From assembly GCF_014646515.1 (NCBI RefSeq), contig NZ_BMNK01000002.1, positions 1-64,000 of the forward strand: a DNA stretch of 64,000 bases, written 5' to 3'. This document shows positions 39,957 to 48,492 of the stretch, in pieces; position 1 is the first letter of the stretch; every line of letters starts with the position of its first letter. The position numbers were made by a program, and so were the translations under genes. Source of the DNA: Nonomuraea glycinis (GTDB taxonomy: Bacteria > Actinomycetota > Actinomycetes > Streptosporangiales > Streptosporangiaceae). The notes beneath the pieces were generated by a model, which saw only the letters and a program-made list of their open reading frames with translations, searched no databases and was not told where the DNA came from.

Positions 39957-41417
39957 TCAGCCGTGTGCCATGCCGTGCTTGTGCTGTGGGGGCTTGCCGT
40001 AGCCGAGGATGCCCATCATGCCCTGCTCCTGGTGGATGAGGGTGTGGCAGTGGAACATCCACTCGCCGGGGTTGTCGGCGTGCACGTCGATGTTCACGCG
40101 TTTGCGCGGCATGACGTTCACCGTGTCCTTCCTCGGGCCGCCCCGGTCGCTCGTCCTCACCTGGAAGGTGTGGCCGTGCAGGTGCATGGGATGCCACATG
40201 TGGGTGTCGTTGTGCAGGACGATTCTGATCGTCTCGCCCCGGTCGACCCGCAGGCGCATCGGGTCGTTGGCGAGGCGGCCGTTCATCATCCACTGGTTGC
40301 CGCCGCGGCGCATGCGCAGGCCGAGGGTGACGGTGACGGTTCTGGACGGAGGGGGGAGCTGGTCGGCGCGCTCCGCCTGCAGATCCTGATATTTCAGCAT
40401 CTGTCGCTGGAGCTCCGGCACCTTGCCGTCCGGCGACGGCGTACGGGCGCCATGCGTGGTCCGCACCACCGCGAACGCCCTGCCCCTCTTGCCCTCCGCC
40501 GTCGCCATCAGCGGGAACGCGCCCGCGTCCAGCGTCGTGACGAAGTCGTAGCGCTCGCCCATGCCGATCAGGAACGTGTCCACGGTGACGGGCTCGCAGG
40601 GGAAGCCGTCGGTGTGCGTGACGGTCATGCGGTGCCCGCCGAGCGCGACCCGGAAGGCGGTGTCGGCGGCCGCGTTGATCACCCGGAATCTGGCCCGTGC
40701 GCCGGGACGGCTGGTGAACGTCATGGGATCGTCCGTGGTGCGGCCGTTGACCAAGTAGTACGGGTAGCGCACGTGACCGGAGGTGCCGCCGAGGGCCGGG
40801 CTGGTCAGGCTCTCGTCGTGCATGGTGGTGTTCACCCGGCGCAGTGCGTCGTCGGGGGTGCCGTTGACGCCGTCCAGCCAGTCGTCGAGCACGACCGTGA
40901 ACTCGTGGTCGTACCCGAGCGGCTCGTGCGGGTCCTCCACGATGAGCGCGCCGTACAGGCCGCGGTCGCTCTGCATGCCCACGTGCGAGTGGTAGAAGTA
41001 CGTGCCGGGGTCGGGGACGGTGAACACGTAGTCGAACGTCTTGCCGGGCGGGGTCGCCCGCTGCGAGAAGCCGGGAGAGCCGTCCATCTCCGGCGCGATC
41101 CGGATGCCGTGCCAGTGCACGGTGGTCGGCGCGGGCAGGTCGTTGACGAGCCTGGCCCGTACGGTGTCGCCGGCGGTGGTCCGGATGGTGGGGCCGGGCA
41201 GCAGGTCGTCGTACGCCCAGGTGGACACGGTGCGCCGGCCGAGGGACACGGTGGTGGGCCGGGCCCACAGCACCCCGCTCCTGGACGCCACGGCGGCCCG
41301 GCTCGCGGACGCTCCGGCGACGGCCGCGGGGGCGGTGCTGAGAGCGGCGAACATGCCGCTGACGAACAACCTGCGGGACACGATCCCACGCGAATCATTC
41401 ACTGCGAATCCCCTCAT
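39957..41417 (-). CDS. Multicopper oxidase
   Basis: A 486-residue three-domain multicopper oxidase. Copper ligands are all present: TVHWHGIRI, YFYHSHVGMQ, WHPMHLHGHTFQV and the type 1 site MFHCHTLIHQEQGMMG. A twin-arginine-like signal (IVSRRLFVSGMFAALSTAPAAVAG) marks export by Tat with folded copper. The reaction is oxidation of phenols, metals or Cu(I) with reduction of O2 to water. ATG 41417 or GTG 41402 are likely starts. It is divergent from the RiPP precursor gene, and a WD40 gene follows 33 bp downstream. Confidence 0.92.
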   Translation of the reverse strand: MRGFAVNDSRGIVSRRLFVSGMFAALSTAPAAVAGASASRAAVASRSGVLWARPTTVSLGRRTVSTWAYDDLLPGPTIRTTAGDTVRARLVNDLPAPTTVHWHGIRIAPEMDGSPGFSQRATPPGKTFDYVFTVPDPGTYFYHSHVGMQSDRGLYGALIVEDPHEPLGYDHEFTVVLDDWLDGVNGTPDDALRRVNTTMHDESLTSPALGGTSGHVRYPYYLVNGRTTDDPMTFTSRPGARARFRVINAAADTAFRVALGGHRMTVTHTDGFPCEPVTVDTFLIGMGERYDFVTTLDAGAFPLMATAEGKRGRAFAVVRTTHGARTPSPDGKVPELQRQMLKYQDLQAERADQLPPPSRTVTVTLGLRMRRGGNQWMMNGRLANDPMRLRVDRGETIRIVLHNDTHMWHPMHLHGHTFQVRTSDRGGPRKDTVNVMPRKRVNIDVHADNPGEWMFHCHTLIHQEQGMMGILGYGKPPQHKHGMAHG

Positions 41418-41632
41418 CCACCCGCAAGGTAACCGAGAGTCATCGGGAATGCGCCGCGCCACGCTAGCTGAGCGATGCGTTGCGTAGTCGGCCGGTTCCT
41501 TCTTGACAGCGTCTTGGTCATGGCCCGTGATCGGCCCGGGTAGATGCCGCATGTCACTTACCGGACGCACGCGCTGCCGATCTCGCGGCTGCCATGGAGG
41601 TCCGGTCGAGCATTCGGCAGAGGAGCCAAACG

Positions 41633-41842
41633 ATGGGTGAGCAGGAGCCCTGCGTGATCGTCCGGGCGCGGGACGTGAGCGTCGACGACGAGGGCAAGGT
41701 CACGATCGACAATCCCCAGACCGCGGAGATGATGACGGCCATGCTGCGGTACACGCCCAACCCCGGCCATACGGGCGGGGGTGGGGGTGTCACCAACAAC
41801 ATCTGCCCGAATCTCGTGGCAGGCTGTGGCGTCCTCAAATGA
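41633..41842 (+). CDS. Putative RiPP precursor peptide
   Basis: A 69-residue peptide. Residues 1-45 form a charged leader (CVIVRARDVSVDDEGKVTID, then NPQTAEMMTAML); residues 46-69 are a core-like tail HTGGGGGVTNNICPNLVAGC followed by GVLK, with Cys58 and Cys65. ATG 41633 is preceded by AGAGGAG. The stop overlaps the start of a radical SAM gene by 4 bp (ATGA). Size, leader/core layout and coupling to a radical SAM maturase make it a peptide natural-product precursor. The Asn-Asn-Ile-Cys segment suggests thioether formation. Confidence 0.75.
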   Translation: MGEQEPCVIVRARDVSVDDEGKVTIDNPQTAEMMTAMLRYTPNPGHTGGGGGVTNNICPNLVAGCGVLK

Positions 41843-42855
41843 GTGTCTCCGCGCGAGCGGACGTCTCCTCGTTCGACAGGGAAATGGTGGAGTCGTTCCG
41901 CAATGATCGGCTCCACCTGATCCTGCTCCCGACCGAGCAGTGCAATTTCCGGTGTACGTACTGCTACGAGGATTTCGCCATCGGGAAGATGCGCCCCGAG
42001 GTCGTGCAGGGTGTCAAACGCCTCATCGATCGGCGCGGCGGCGATCTGGCGCACCTGCAGATCTCCTGGTTCGGCGGGGAGCCGATGCTGGCGCGCTCGG
42101 TGGTCGAGGAGATCGCCTCGCACGCGAGCTCGGTTTCCACGGCGGGGCGGCTCACGTACGTCAGCGACATGACCACCAACGGATGGCTGCTGGACCACAG
42201 TGCGGCCGGACGCCTGGCCGACCTGGGCATCCGTACGTTCCAGGTGTCGCTGGACGGGCCCGCGCACTGTCATGACCACACGCGGCTGCGCGCGGACGGC
42301 AGAGGGACGTTCGACCGCATCTGGGGGAATCTGCTGTCCATCCGGGACAGCAGCGTGGACGTTCGGGTGCTGCTGCGCATCCATGTGACGCCCGCCAATC
42401 TGCCGTCGATGCCGGCGTTCCTCCACCGGGTCAAGGACGCGTTCCTCGCCGATCAGCGGTTCGTCGTGGCCCTGAAGCGGGTGGCTCGCCTCGGCGGGCC
42501 CGGCGATGCGTCGATGGACGTGCTCGCCGGCGATGACGAGCGGCTCGCCGCCCTTCGCGAGATCGTTCGCGGGAGCCTGCCGGAACCGGTGACGTTCTGT
42601 TACGCCGCCCGCGCCAACTCGCTGATGGTCCGGGCGGACGGGCGCCTGGGCAAGTGCACGGTCGGCATGTCGGAGCCGCGCAACACGGTGGGGCGGCTGC
42701 GTCCCGACGGCACTCTCGACATCGACCAGCCGCGGTTCCGGCAGTGGCTACAGGGCTGGGAGACGGGTGACCAGGAGTCGACCCGCTGCCCTTACCGGGC
42801 GCTCGGCAGCCGGGGTCTGCCGGTGCTGCAGGTGGGCGAACGGCCTGGCGCGTAG
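41839..42855 (+). CDS. Radical SAM peptide maturase
   Basis: A 338-residue radical SAM enzyme. The cluster motif CNFRCTYC is at residues 35-42, followed by ISWFGGEPMLA (SAM-binding GGEP) and FQVSLDGPAHCHDHTR. The C-terminal part has a reduced SPASM/twitch arrangement: FCYAARANSLMVRADGRLGKCTVGM and a late RCPYRA cysteine. Such enzymes install thioether or C-C crosslinks in peptides. The precursor gene directly overlaps upstream. No protease or exporter gene is adjacent. Confidence 0.85.
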   Translation: MSVSARADVSSFDREMVESFRNDRLHLILLPTEQCNFRCTYCYEDFAIGKMRPEVVQGVKRLIDRRGGDLAHLQISWFGGEPMLARSVVEEIASHASSVSTAGRLTYVSDMTTNGWLLDHSAAGRLADLGIRTFQVSLDGPAHCHDHTRLRADGRGTFDRIWGNLLSIRDSSVDVRVLLRIHVTPANLPSMPAFLHRVKDAFLADQRFVVALKRVARLGGPGDASMDVLAGDDERLAALREIVRGSLPEPVTFCYAARANSLMVRADGRLGKCTVGMSEPRNTVGRLRPDGTLDIDQPRFRQWLQGWETGDQESTRCPYRALGSRGLPVLQVGERPGA

Positions 42856-42899
42856 GAGAGCCCAGGTGGCGGGCCTGTCCCGGTCGTCATGGTGCGGGG

Positions 42900-43634
42900 T
42901 CACCAGGGGATGACGCCCTCGTCGTTGAAGAACGAGCCGGTCGGGCCGTCGTCGGGCAGGGTGGCGAGGCGGATCGCTGTGGCCGCGGCCTCCTGGGGAG
43001 GGCGCCCGTATCCGCCGGTGAAATCGGTCGCGACCAAGCCCGGGCAGGCGGCGTTGATCAGGATGTTCGTGCCGGCGAAGTGTCTGGCGTACTGCACGGT
43101 GACGGCGTTGAGGTACGACTTCGTCGGCGCGTACGCCGCCATGATCGGGCCGACGTCGACGTTCGGGTCCGCCTGCCAGGTCACCGAGCCGACGGTGCTG
43201 GAGGCGTTGACGATGCGCGGCGACGCCGAGCGCCGCAACAGCGGCAGCATCGCGTTGGTCACCCGGATGACACCGATGACGTTGGTCTCCATGACCTTCC
43301 GGACGACGTCGAGGTCGAGCGTGGTCGGATCCTGCACCCACCCCGTCCCCATCTCTCCGGAGATGCCGGCGTTGTTCACCAGGACATCCAGGCGCCCGGC
43401 CTGGCGTTCGATCAGTTCCGCGGCTTCGGTGACGCTCTGGTCGTCGGTCACGTCCAACGGCACCCCGAACGCGTCCACCCCGGCGGCGCGCAGCTTCTCC
43501 ACGGCGGACGCGCGCCGGGCCTCGTCGCGGGCTCCCACGCCCACGCGGTGGCCGAGGGCGCCCAGCCCGGCCGCGATCTCGTACCCGACGCCCTTGTTCG
43601 CGCCGGTGACCAGCGCAATCTTCGTTTCGCTCAT
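42900..43634 (-). CDS. SDR family NAD(P)-dependent oxidoreductase
   Basis: A 244-residue short-chain dehydrogenase. Cofactor motif VTGANKGVGYEIAAGLG, NNAG motif LVNNAGISGEMG and a catalytic Ser/Tyr/Lys set in VNASSTVGSVT, then YAPTKSYLNAV. ATG 43634 (MSETKIALVTG) is preferred over a 20-residue extension. It is divergent from a LysR regulator with a T-N11-A site between them, so it is probably the LysR target. Confidence 0.92.
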   Translation of the reverse strand: MSETKIALVTGANKGVGYEIAAGLGALGHRVGVGARDEARRASAVEKLRAAGVDAFGVPLDVTDDQSVTEAAELIERQAGRLDVLVNNAGISGEMGTGWVQDPTTLDLDVVRKVMETNVIGVIRVTNAMLPLLRRSASPRIVNASSTVGSVTWQADPNVDVGPIMAAYAPTKSYLNAVTVQYARHFAGTNILINAACPGLVATDFTGGYGRPPQEAAATAIRLATLPDDGPTGSFFNDEGVIPW

Positions 43635-43692
43635 GCCGTCGATGGTCCCTCGCGGACGAGCGGTGCGGCCAACACCGATAAGGTGCCCTGTC

Positions 43693-43707
43693 ATACCCGG
43701 TAGGTAT
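43693..43707. promoter_or_regulatory. LysR box
   Basis: ATACCCGGTAGGTAT is a dyad (ATACC/GGTAT) with the T-N11-A pattern of LysR-type regulator sites, 18 bp upstream of the LysR start and 58 bp upstream of the SDR start. Confidence 0.7.
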
Positions 43708-43725
43708 CACACGTATTCTGTGGCC

Positions 43726-44589
43726 ATGGATGCCTTGGAGATGCGCGAGTTGAGGTACTTCATGGCCGTCGCCGAAGAGCTGCACTTCGGCCGGGCCGCC
43801 GAGCGCCTCGGCATGGCCCAGCCGCCGCTGTCGCGGGCGATCCAGCAGCTCGAACGGCGCCTCGGCGTCTCCCTGCTGAACCGTAACCGCCGCGGCGTCG
43901 CCCTGACCGGCGCCGGAGAGGTGCTGCTGCACGAGGGCCGCGCGGCTCTCGACGCGACCACCGCCGCCGTTCGCCGCACCCGTCGCGCCAGTGGCGCCGA
44001 CGGTACGGGCGGCTCCCGCAACCGCCTGGCGCTGGCGGTGAAGGCCGCCGCGTCACATGAGCTGCTGCAGAAGCTCCTCGACGCCTACGCGGCCGAGCCC
44101 GACGCCGCCGAGATCGAGGTGGTGCCGAGCGGCACGTGCGAGGAGGAGGCGATGCTGCGCGACGGCCGCGCCGACGTGGCGCTCATGCACACGCCGTACA
44201 ACTACCTCGCCGGGTTCGACAGCGAGGAGCTGATGACGGAGGGGCAGATCGCGATCCTGCCCGCCGGGCACCCCCTCGCCGCGCACAGGACGTTGACCCT
44301 GGCCGACGTCGGCGACGTCCCCGATCTTCCGCTCGCCCGCTGGCCCCGCAACGGCACGTATCCGCCCGGCCCCGGCCCGGAGATCCGCGACCAGACGCAG
44401 CTGGCCCAGCTGATCGCCCTCGGACGCACCATGGCCGTCTTCCCCGAATCCGCCCGCGCCTGGCTGTGGGCCGAGCACACCGCTGTCCCCCTGACCGACG
44501 CGCACCCCATCGTCACCCACATCGTCTGGCCCGCGCACAGCCGCTCCCTCGCCCTGGCCGGGCTGATCCGTACGGCCACGCGTCTGTGA
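43726..44589 (+). CDS. LysR family transcriptional regulator
   Basis: A 287-residue regulator. The N-terminal winged helix reads MRELRYFMAVAEELHFGRAAERLGMAQPPLSRAIQQLERRLGVSLLNRNRRGVALTGAGEVLL. The C-terminal periplasmic-binding-like domain binds a co-inducer (LPAGHPLAAHRTLTLADVGDVPDLPL). It controls the divergent SDR gene in all likelihood. ATG 43726 and 43738 are both plausible starts. Confidence 0.92.
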   Translation: MDALEMRELRYFMAVAEELHFGRAAERLGMAQPPLSRAIQQLERRLGVSLLNRNRRGVALTGAGEVLLHEGRAALDATTAAVRRTRRASGADGTGGSRNRLALAVKAAASHELLQKLLDAYAAEPDAAEIEVVPSGTCEEEAMLRDGRADVALMHTPYNYLAGFDSEELMTEGQIAILPAGHPLAAHRTLTLADVGDVPDLPLARWPRNGTYPPGPGPEIRDQTQLAQLIALGRTMAVFPESARAWLWAEHTAVPLTDAHPIVTHIVWPAHSRSLALAGLIRTATRL

Positions 44590-44657
44590 AGATCTGAGGT
44601 GCGCCGCTCAGCGGCGAGCGGTCCGACGGGTGAGTACGTGGGCGGACCGCACGGTGG

Positions 44658-45302
44658 TCATGCCCTTCCCGGCCATCGGAGGGCCTCGACGGTGATCGGG
44701 TGGCCGGGGAGCCCGCCGTTCGCGGTCGCCCGCAGGCCGTCGAGCATGATGGCGATGGTGCGCTCGGCCGCGAACGGACCAAGCGCGTCGGCGACCGGCG
44801 ACTGGCGCAGGATCAGCAGCAACAGGACCGCCATGTCCCCGGTGCCGATGTCCGTGCGCATCGTCCCCTCCGCCTGCGCGGTCGTGACCATATGGGAGAT
44901 CTCGACCATCAACGTGTTCCGGATCTCACCGATCTCCGGGTCGGCTTGCAGGATGCCCTGGACCCACGTGGAGTTCCAGGCGAGGAGAAAGCTCACCTGG
45001 AGCTGGCGCGACCGGGCGATCAGCCGTTGCAGCGCGTCCCATCCCGTCGGCTCGTCGGCTCGGGCGGCACGCGCGTCCTGGAGCACCTGGGCGAAGCTCT
45101 CCTTGGCGACCGCCCGAATGAGCGACTCCCGGTCCGGAAAGCGCCGGTAGAGCGTGCCGACGCCGACTCCGGCGGTACGCGCGATCTCCTCCATCGGGGC
45201 GTCGGCGCCTCTGGCGACGAACATCTCGCGAGCGGCGGCGATGATCTGGTCCCGGTTGCGCCGGGCGTCGGCCCTCATCCGGATTTCTGGGTCAGCCGTC
45301 AT
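44658..45302 (-). CDS. TetR/AcrR family regulator
   Basis: A 214-residue regulator with DNA-binding helix-turn-helix RRNRDQIIAAAREMFVARGADAPMEEIARTAGVGVGTLYRRFPDRESLI. The C-terminal domain has ARSRQLQVSFLLAWNSTWVQGIL. It is divergent from the cytochrome P450 gene, and a 9-bp inverted repeat (45380-45402) lies in the P450 leader, so it is the likely repressor of the P450. Confidence 0.88.
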   Translation of the reverse strand: MTADPEIRMRADARRNRDQIIAAAREMFVARGADAPMEEIARTAGVGVGTLYRRFPDRESLIRAVAKESFAQVLQDARAARADEPTGWDALQRLIARSRQLQVSFLLAWNSTWVQGILQADPEIGEIRNTLMVEISHMVTTAQAEGTMRTDIGTGDMAVLLLLILRQSPVADALGPFAAERTIAIMLDGLRATANGGLPGHPITVEALRWPGRA

Positions 45303-45379
45303 CCTGTTCCTCTTTCTTCACCAGAAGGTATCTGTCGGCATAGGTGGACGACAAACCTCCGGTTATGTACCGTGAACGC

Positions 45380-45402
45380 ATCCGGAAGGTTTTCTTCCGG
45401 AT
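45380..45402. promoter_or_regulatory. Candidate TetR operator in the P450 leader
   Basis: ATCCGGAAG (45380-45388) and CTTCCGGAT (45394-45402) are perfect inverted copies with a 5-bp centre, 28 bp upstream of the P450 start. Confidence 0.6.
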
Positions 45403-45429
45403 ACGCTGCCGTCTAGATCGGATGGAGCC

Positions 45430-46605
45430 ATGACCACATACCTGCCCATCACGCGCAGTTGCCCCTACGCACCCCCGGAGGAGCACCGGCGACTGCGGGA
45501 GGAGGCGCCGATCTCGCGCGTGACCCTGCCCAGCGGCATGACCGTGTGGGCGATGACGCGGCTTGAGGACATCCGCGCGATGCTGACCGACCCGAGGTTC
45601 AGCTCCAACCGGCGACATCCGAACTTCCCGCGGCTCCTCGCCGGACAGAGCCCGATTCCGAAGGATTTCAAGGCGTCCATCGTCGGCATGGACCCGCCCG
45701 AGCACGGCCCGGCACGTCGTGCGGTCGTCGGTGAGTTCACCGTCAGGCGGCTGGCCGCGCTGCGCCCGCGCGTCCAGGAGATCGTCGATGAGCACCTCGA
45801 CGCGATGCTCGCCGGACCGCGCCCCACGGACCTGGTGAAGGCGCTGTCCCTGCCGGTGCCGTCCCTGGTCATCTGTGAGCTGCTCGGCGTCCCCTATGCC
45901 GACCACGACTTCTTCCAGGTCCGATCGTCACAGTTGCTGAGCCGGACGATCCCGCAGGAAGAGCGCATGCGGGCCTTCGCCGAGCTGCTCGGATACCTCG
46001 ACAGTCTGATCGCGGCCAAGGGGAAGGAGCCGGCCGACGACCTGCTCAGCCGCCAGCTCGCCAAGCAGGATGACCGCGAGGCGGTGAAGAGCCTGGCGTT
46101 CCTGCTGCTCGTCGCCGGTCACGAGACCACCGCGAACATGATCTCGCTGGGCACGATGGCCCTGCTCGAACGGCCCGAGGACATCCGCAAGATCCTGGAC
46201 GACCCGGCGAGGACACCGGCCGCCGTCGATGAGCTGTTGCGTTACTTCACCATCGCCGAATACGTGACCTCCCGCGTCGCGCTCGCCGACGTCGAGCTCG
46301 GCGGCGTGACGATCCGCGCCGGCGAGGCCGTGGTGACGCTGGGCAACATGGCGAACCGGGACCCCGAGGCGTTCGACCGGCCGGACGAGCTGGACATCGA
46401 ACGCGGCGCGCGCAACCACCTCGCGTTCGGTTTCGGGGCGCACCAGTGCCTGGGCCAGAACCTCGCGCGGATGGAGCTGGAGATCGTGTTCGACACGCTG
46501 TTCCGCAGGATCCCGGACCTGCGCCCGGCCGTGCCGCTCGACACGCTGCCGTACAAGAACGACGCGAACATCTACGGCATCCACGAATTCCCGGTCACCT
46601 GGTAA
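45430..46605 (+). CDS. Cytochrome P450
   Basis: A 391-residue bacterial P450. The I-helix oxygen-activation motif is LVAGHETTAN near residue 232, the ExxR motif is in VDELLRYF, and the heme-binding loop FGFGAHQCLGQNLAR supplies the axial cysteine near residue 341. The substrate cannot be read from the sequence; no ferredoxin or reductase is adjacent. The divergent TetR gene and its operator indicate induction by a small ligand. Confidence 0.95.
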   Translation: MTTYLPITRSCPYAPPEEHRRLREEAPISRVTLPSGMTVWAMTRLEDIRAMLTDPRFSSNRRHPNFPRLLAGQSPIPKDFKASIVGMDPPEHGPARRAVVGEFTVRRLAALRPRVQEIVDEHLDAMLAGPRPTDLVKALSLPVPSLVICELLGVPYADHDFFQVRSSQLLSRTIPQEERMRAFAELLGYLDSLIAAKGKEPADDLLSRQLAKQDDREAVKSLAFLLLVAGHETTANMISLGTMALLERPEDIRKILDDPARTPAAVDELLRYFTIAEYVTSRVALADVELGGVTIRAGEAVVTLGNMANRDPEAFDRPDELDIERGARNHLAFGFGAHQCLGQNLARMELEIVFDTLFRRIPDLRPAVPLDTLPYKNDANIYGIHEFPVTW

Positions 46606-46639
46606 GAGGACGCGGCACACCCGCGATGGGAGGCCGTTC

Positions 46640-46972
46640 TCAGGTCGCGGCGGGTTCGTCCGATGTGGGCGGGTCCGCCGGGGTGCGGGCGAGCGCGACG
46701 ATCCGTTCCAGCGCCGCCGCGTGCCGCTGGAAGGCCTGTCTCCCCGCGGGGGTGAGCTGCACGTACGTACGCCGCGCCCGCTTGTCCTGGTCTTTGCGTA
46801 CGGTGACGTACCCGGCGGCGGCCAGGGCGGAGACCTGCTTGGACAGCGCCGAGTCGCTGGTGCCGATCGTGTCCCTGATGAGGCGGAAGTCGACCTGGTC
46901 GGCCGGGACCAGCAGCGCGACGACGGACAGCCTCGCGGGGACGTGCAGGAACTCGTCGAAGAGCGGATCCAT
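46640..46972 (-). CDS. Winged-helix transcriptional regulator (HTH_34/MarR-like)
   Basis: A 110-residue regulator: ARLSVVALLVPADQVDFRLIRDTIGTSDSALSKQVSALAAAGYVTVRKDQDKRARRTYVQLTPAGRQAF. This is the compact winged-helix type paired with membrane proteins. Its ATG shares one base with the stop of the upstream membrane-protein gene (TGATG), so they are coupled. It probably binds the nested palindrome upstream of that operon. Confidence 0.85.
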   Translation of the reverse strand: MDPLFDEFLHVPARLSVVALLVPADQVDFRLIRDTIGTSDSALSKQVSALAAAGYVTVRKDQDKRARRTYVQLTPAGRQAFQRHAAALERIVALARTPADPPTSDEPAAT

Positions 46973-47445
46973 CAGCCGCGCCTGCCATCCCGCTGGATGA
47001 TCGCCCTGAGGGCGCGGCGCACCAGGGGCACGATCGCGATGTACACCACCGCCGTCACGGCGGCGGCGACGACCGCCTGCGACGGGAATCCGTACGCCGG
47101 CACGCCGAACAGGGCGAAGGCGCCGATCCGGGACACGAAGAAGACCAGCAGGAGAACGATCGTCAACGCCACGTAGATTCCCGCCTCCTGACCATTGGGC
47201 TTCCGGCGGACGGAGGCCCAGTGCGCGTACGCGATTCCGATGCCCGCGTACAGTCCCCATCCGAGCAGGGTGACGACGGTCAACCATGGGCGGGGGAGGT
47301 CGGCTGCGGCTAACCCGGCGAAGATCCCGAGGCTCGAAATGATCACGTAGGGCAGTGGGAACACCTGGCGGGCGATCTCTTCGCGCGTCCTGTCCTGAAG
47401 GCGGCGGATGCTGTCGAGCGAGGCTTGAGCGTCCTGAGGATTCAT
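46972..47445 (-). CDS. Membrane protein coupled to a winged-helix regulator
   Basis: A 157-residue protein with a soluble N-terminal helix (ASLDSIRRLQDRTREEIARQVFPL) and four spans (YVIISSLGIFAGLAA, LTVVTLLGWGLYAGIGIAYA, GIYVALTIVLLLVFFVSRIGAFAL, AVVAAAVTAVVYIAIVPLV). This architecture is common as the partner of HTH_34 regulators and may bind a membrane ligand. The gene starts 20 bp downstream of the palindrome at 47466-47507. Confidence 0.7.
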   Translation of the reverse strand: MNPQDAQASLDSIRRLQDRTREEIARQVFPLPYVIISSLGIFAGLAAADLPRPWLTVVTLLGWGLYAGIGIAYAHWASVRRKPNGQEAGIYVALTIVLLLVFFVSRIGAFALFGVPAYGFPSQAVVAAAVTAVVYIAIVPLVRRALRAIIQRDGRRG

Positions 47446-47465
47446 GGGCCATCCCTGAGGGTCGA

Positions 47466-47507
47466 CTACTTTCCTATGAGGAAAGTAGCAACTACTTTCC
47501 TCATAGG
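47466..47507. promoter_or_regulatory. Nested perfect palindromes (operator)
   Basis: CTACTTTCCT-ATG-AGGAAAGTAG (47466-47488) overlaps a second perfect inverted repeat, CCTATGAGGAAAGTAG (47473-47488) and CTACTTTCCTCATAGG (47492-47507) with a 3-bp centre. Three copies of the CTACTTTCC half-site are thus arranged upstream of the membrane-protein/regulator operon. A terminator role for the lipoprotein gene upstream is also possible. Confidence 0.7.
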
Positions 47508-47548
47508 CAAGTGGTCGGTGTCCGCGTCCGCACGATCAGGCACCCACG

Positions 47549-48253
47549 TCAGGGCGTCACGACCGACAGGTCCCCGGAGTCGCTGGACAGGTCGATCGAG
47601 CTCGCCGCCGAGGAGTCGGCGACGGCCTTGATGTCCTTGGCCCCGGAGTCCGTCTCGGTCACGATGTCGTACGGCCCCTGCGGCAGGTGGACCACGGTCT
47701 TGCCCGAATCCGTGGACGTGGTGACCTTGTCGGGCCGCCCGGTGAAGGCCAGGGTCATGTCGCCCGAATCGGTCTTCGTGACGACCTGCTTGCCCGTCAG
47801 CCCGCTCGTCTCGATGGCTCCGGAGTCGGACGTGACTTCCAGGTCGCCGGACAGGTCCTTCAGCGTCAGGTCTCCCGAGTCGGAGGTCGCCTGGACGCGG
47901 AGTCCCTTGGGCACCTCGACCTGGTAGCTCACGTCGCAGGACGTGCCGATGGCGCCCCACCCCCAGGTGTTGGGACAGGTGAACGCCAACTCCAGCGTGT
48001 CGCCCCGTACCTCGTGGCTGGTTTCCGGTCTGCTCTTGTGCCAGGTCAGCCGCTCGGTCACGCGGATGCCCTGGCGGTCGGACTCGACCACCGCCACGGA
48101 GCCGGAGTCGGTCTCGACGTGCAGCGCCGCCACCTTGCCGGTGACGTCGTACGACACCGTGTCCTGCTGGGCCGGCCCACTGCCGCCGCACCCGGTCACC
48201 AGCGCCGCGAGGCCGAGAAGACCCGCGATCATCGCCGTTCTCTTCATCTTCAT
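47549..48253 (-). CDS. DUF4097-type beta-helix lipoprotein
   Basis: A 234-residue lipoprotein. The signal peptide ends in the lipobox LVTGC (cysteine near residue 22). The mature part is a repetitive beta-helix with recurring xTDSGxxxV units (ETDSGSVAVVES, TSDSGDLTLKDL, TSDSGAIETSGL, KTDSGDMTLAF), as in DUF4097. It is anchored on the outer face of the membrane. The role is unknown; related proteins often sit near sensor systems. Confidence 0.85.
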   Translation of the reverse strand: MKMKRTAMIAGLLGLAALVTGCGGSGPAQQDTVSYDVTGKVAALHVETDSGSVAVVESDRQGIRVTERLTWHKSRPETSHEVRGDTLELAFTCPNTWGWGAIGTSCDVSYQVEVPKGLRVQATSDSGDLTLKDLSGDLEVTSDSGAIETSGLTGKQVVTKTDSGDMTLAFTGRPDKVTTSTDSGKTVVHLPQGPYDIVTETDSGAKDIKAVADSSAASSIDLSSDSGDLSVVTP

Positions 48254-48492
48254 CAGCGCTCACTTCCGGAGGGTCACGTCAAGACCGCCTGGCCACCTGC
48301 GGCAGAGCTTCACAGCTCATGGGGATAACCCTAGAAGCACAGGCCGGCTGCGACATTGCGGCTGGCATGTCACTTGCTGGTGGTGTCCGCCCCCGCAGAC
48401 AGGTGCCGTGACCCCGGCGTGGCGTTGTCACAGATCGGCCTGTCGCCCTGTCTGTTCAGAGGGAATGTTACGAAACGACAGGAGGCGAGACC

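Noticed and set aside
39963-41432. 489-codon plus-strand frame opposite the multicopper oxidase
   Set aside because: Antisense shadow; the oxidase has all four copper motifs on the other strand.
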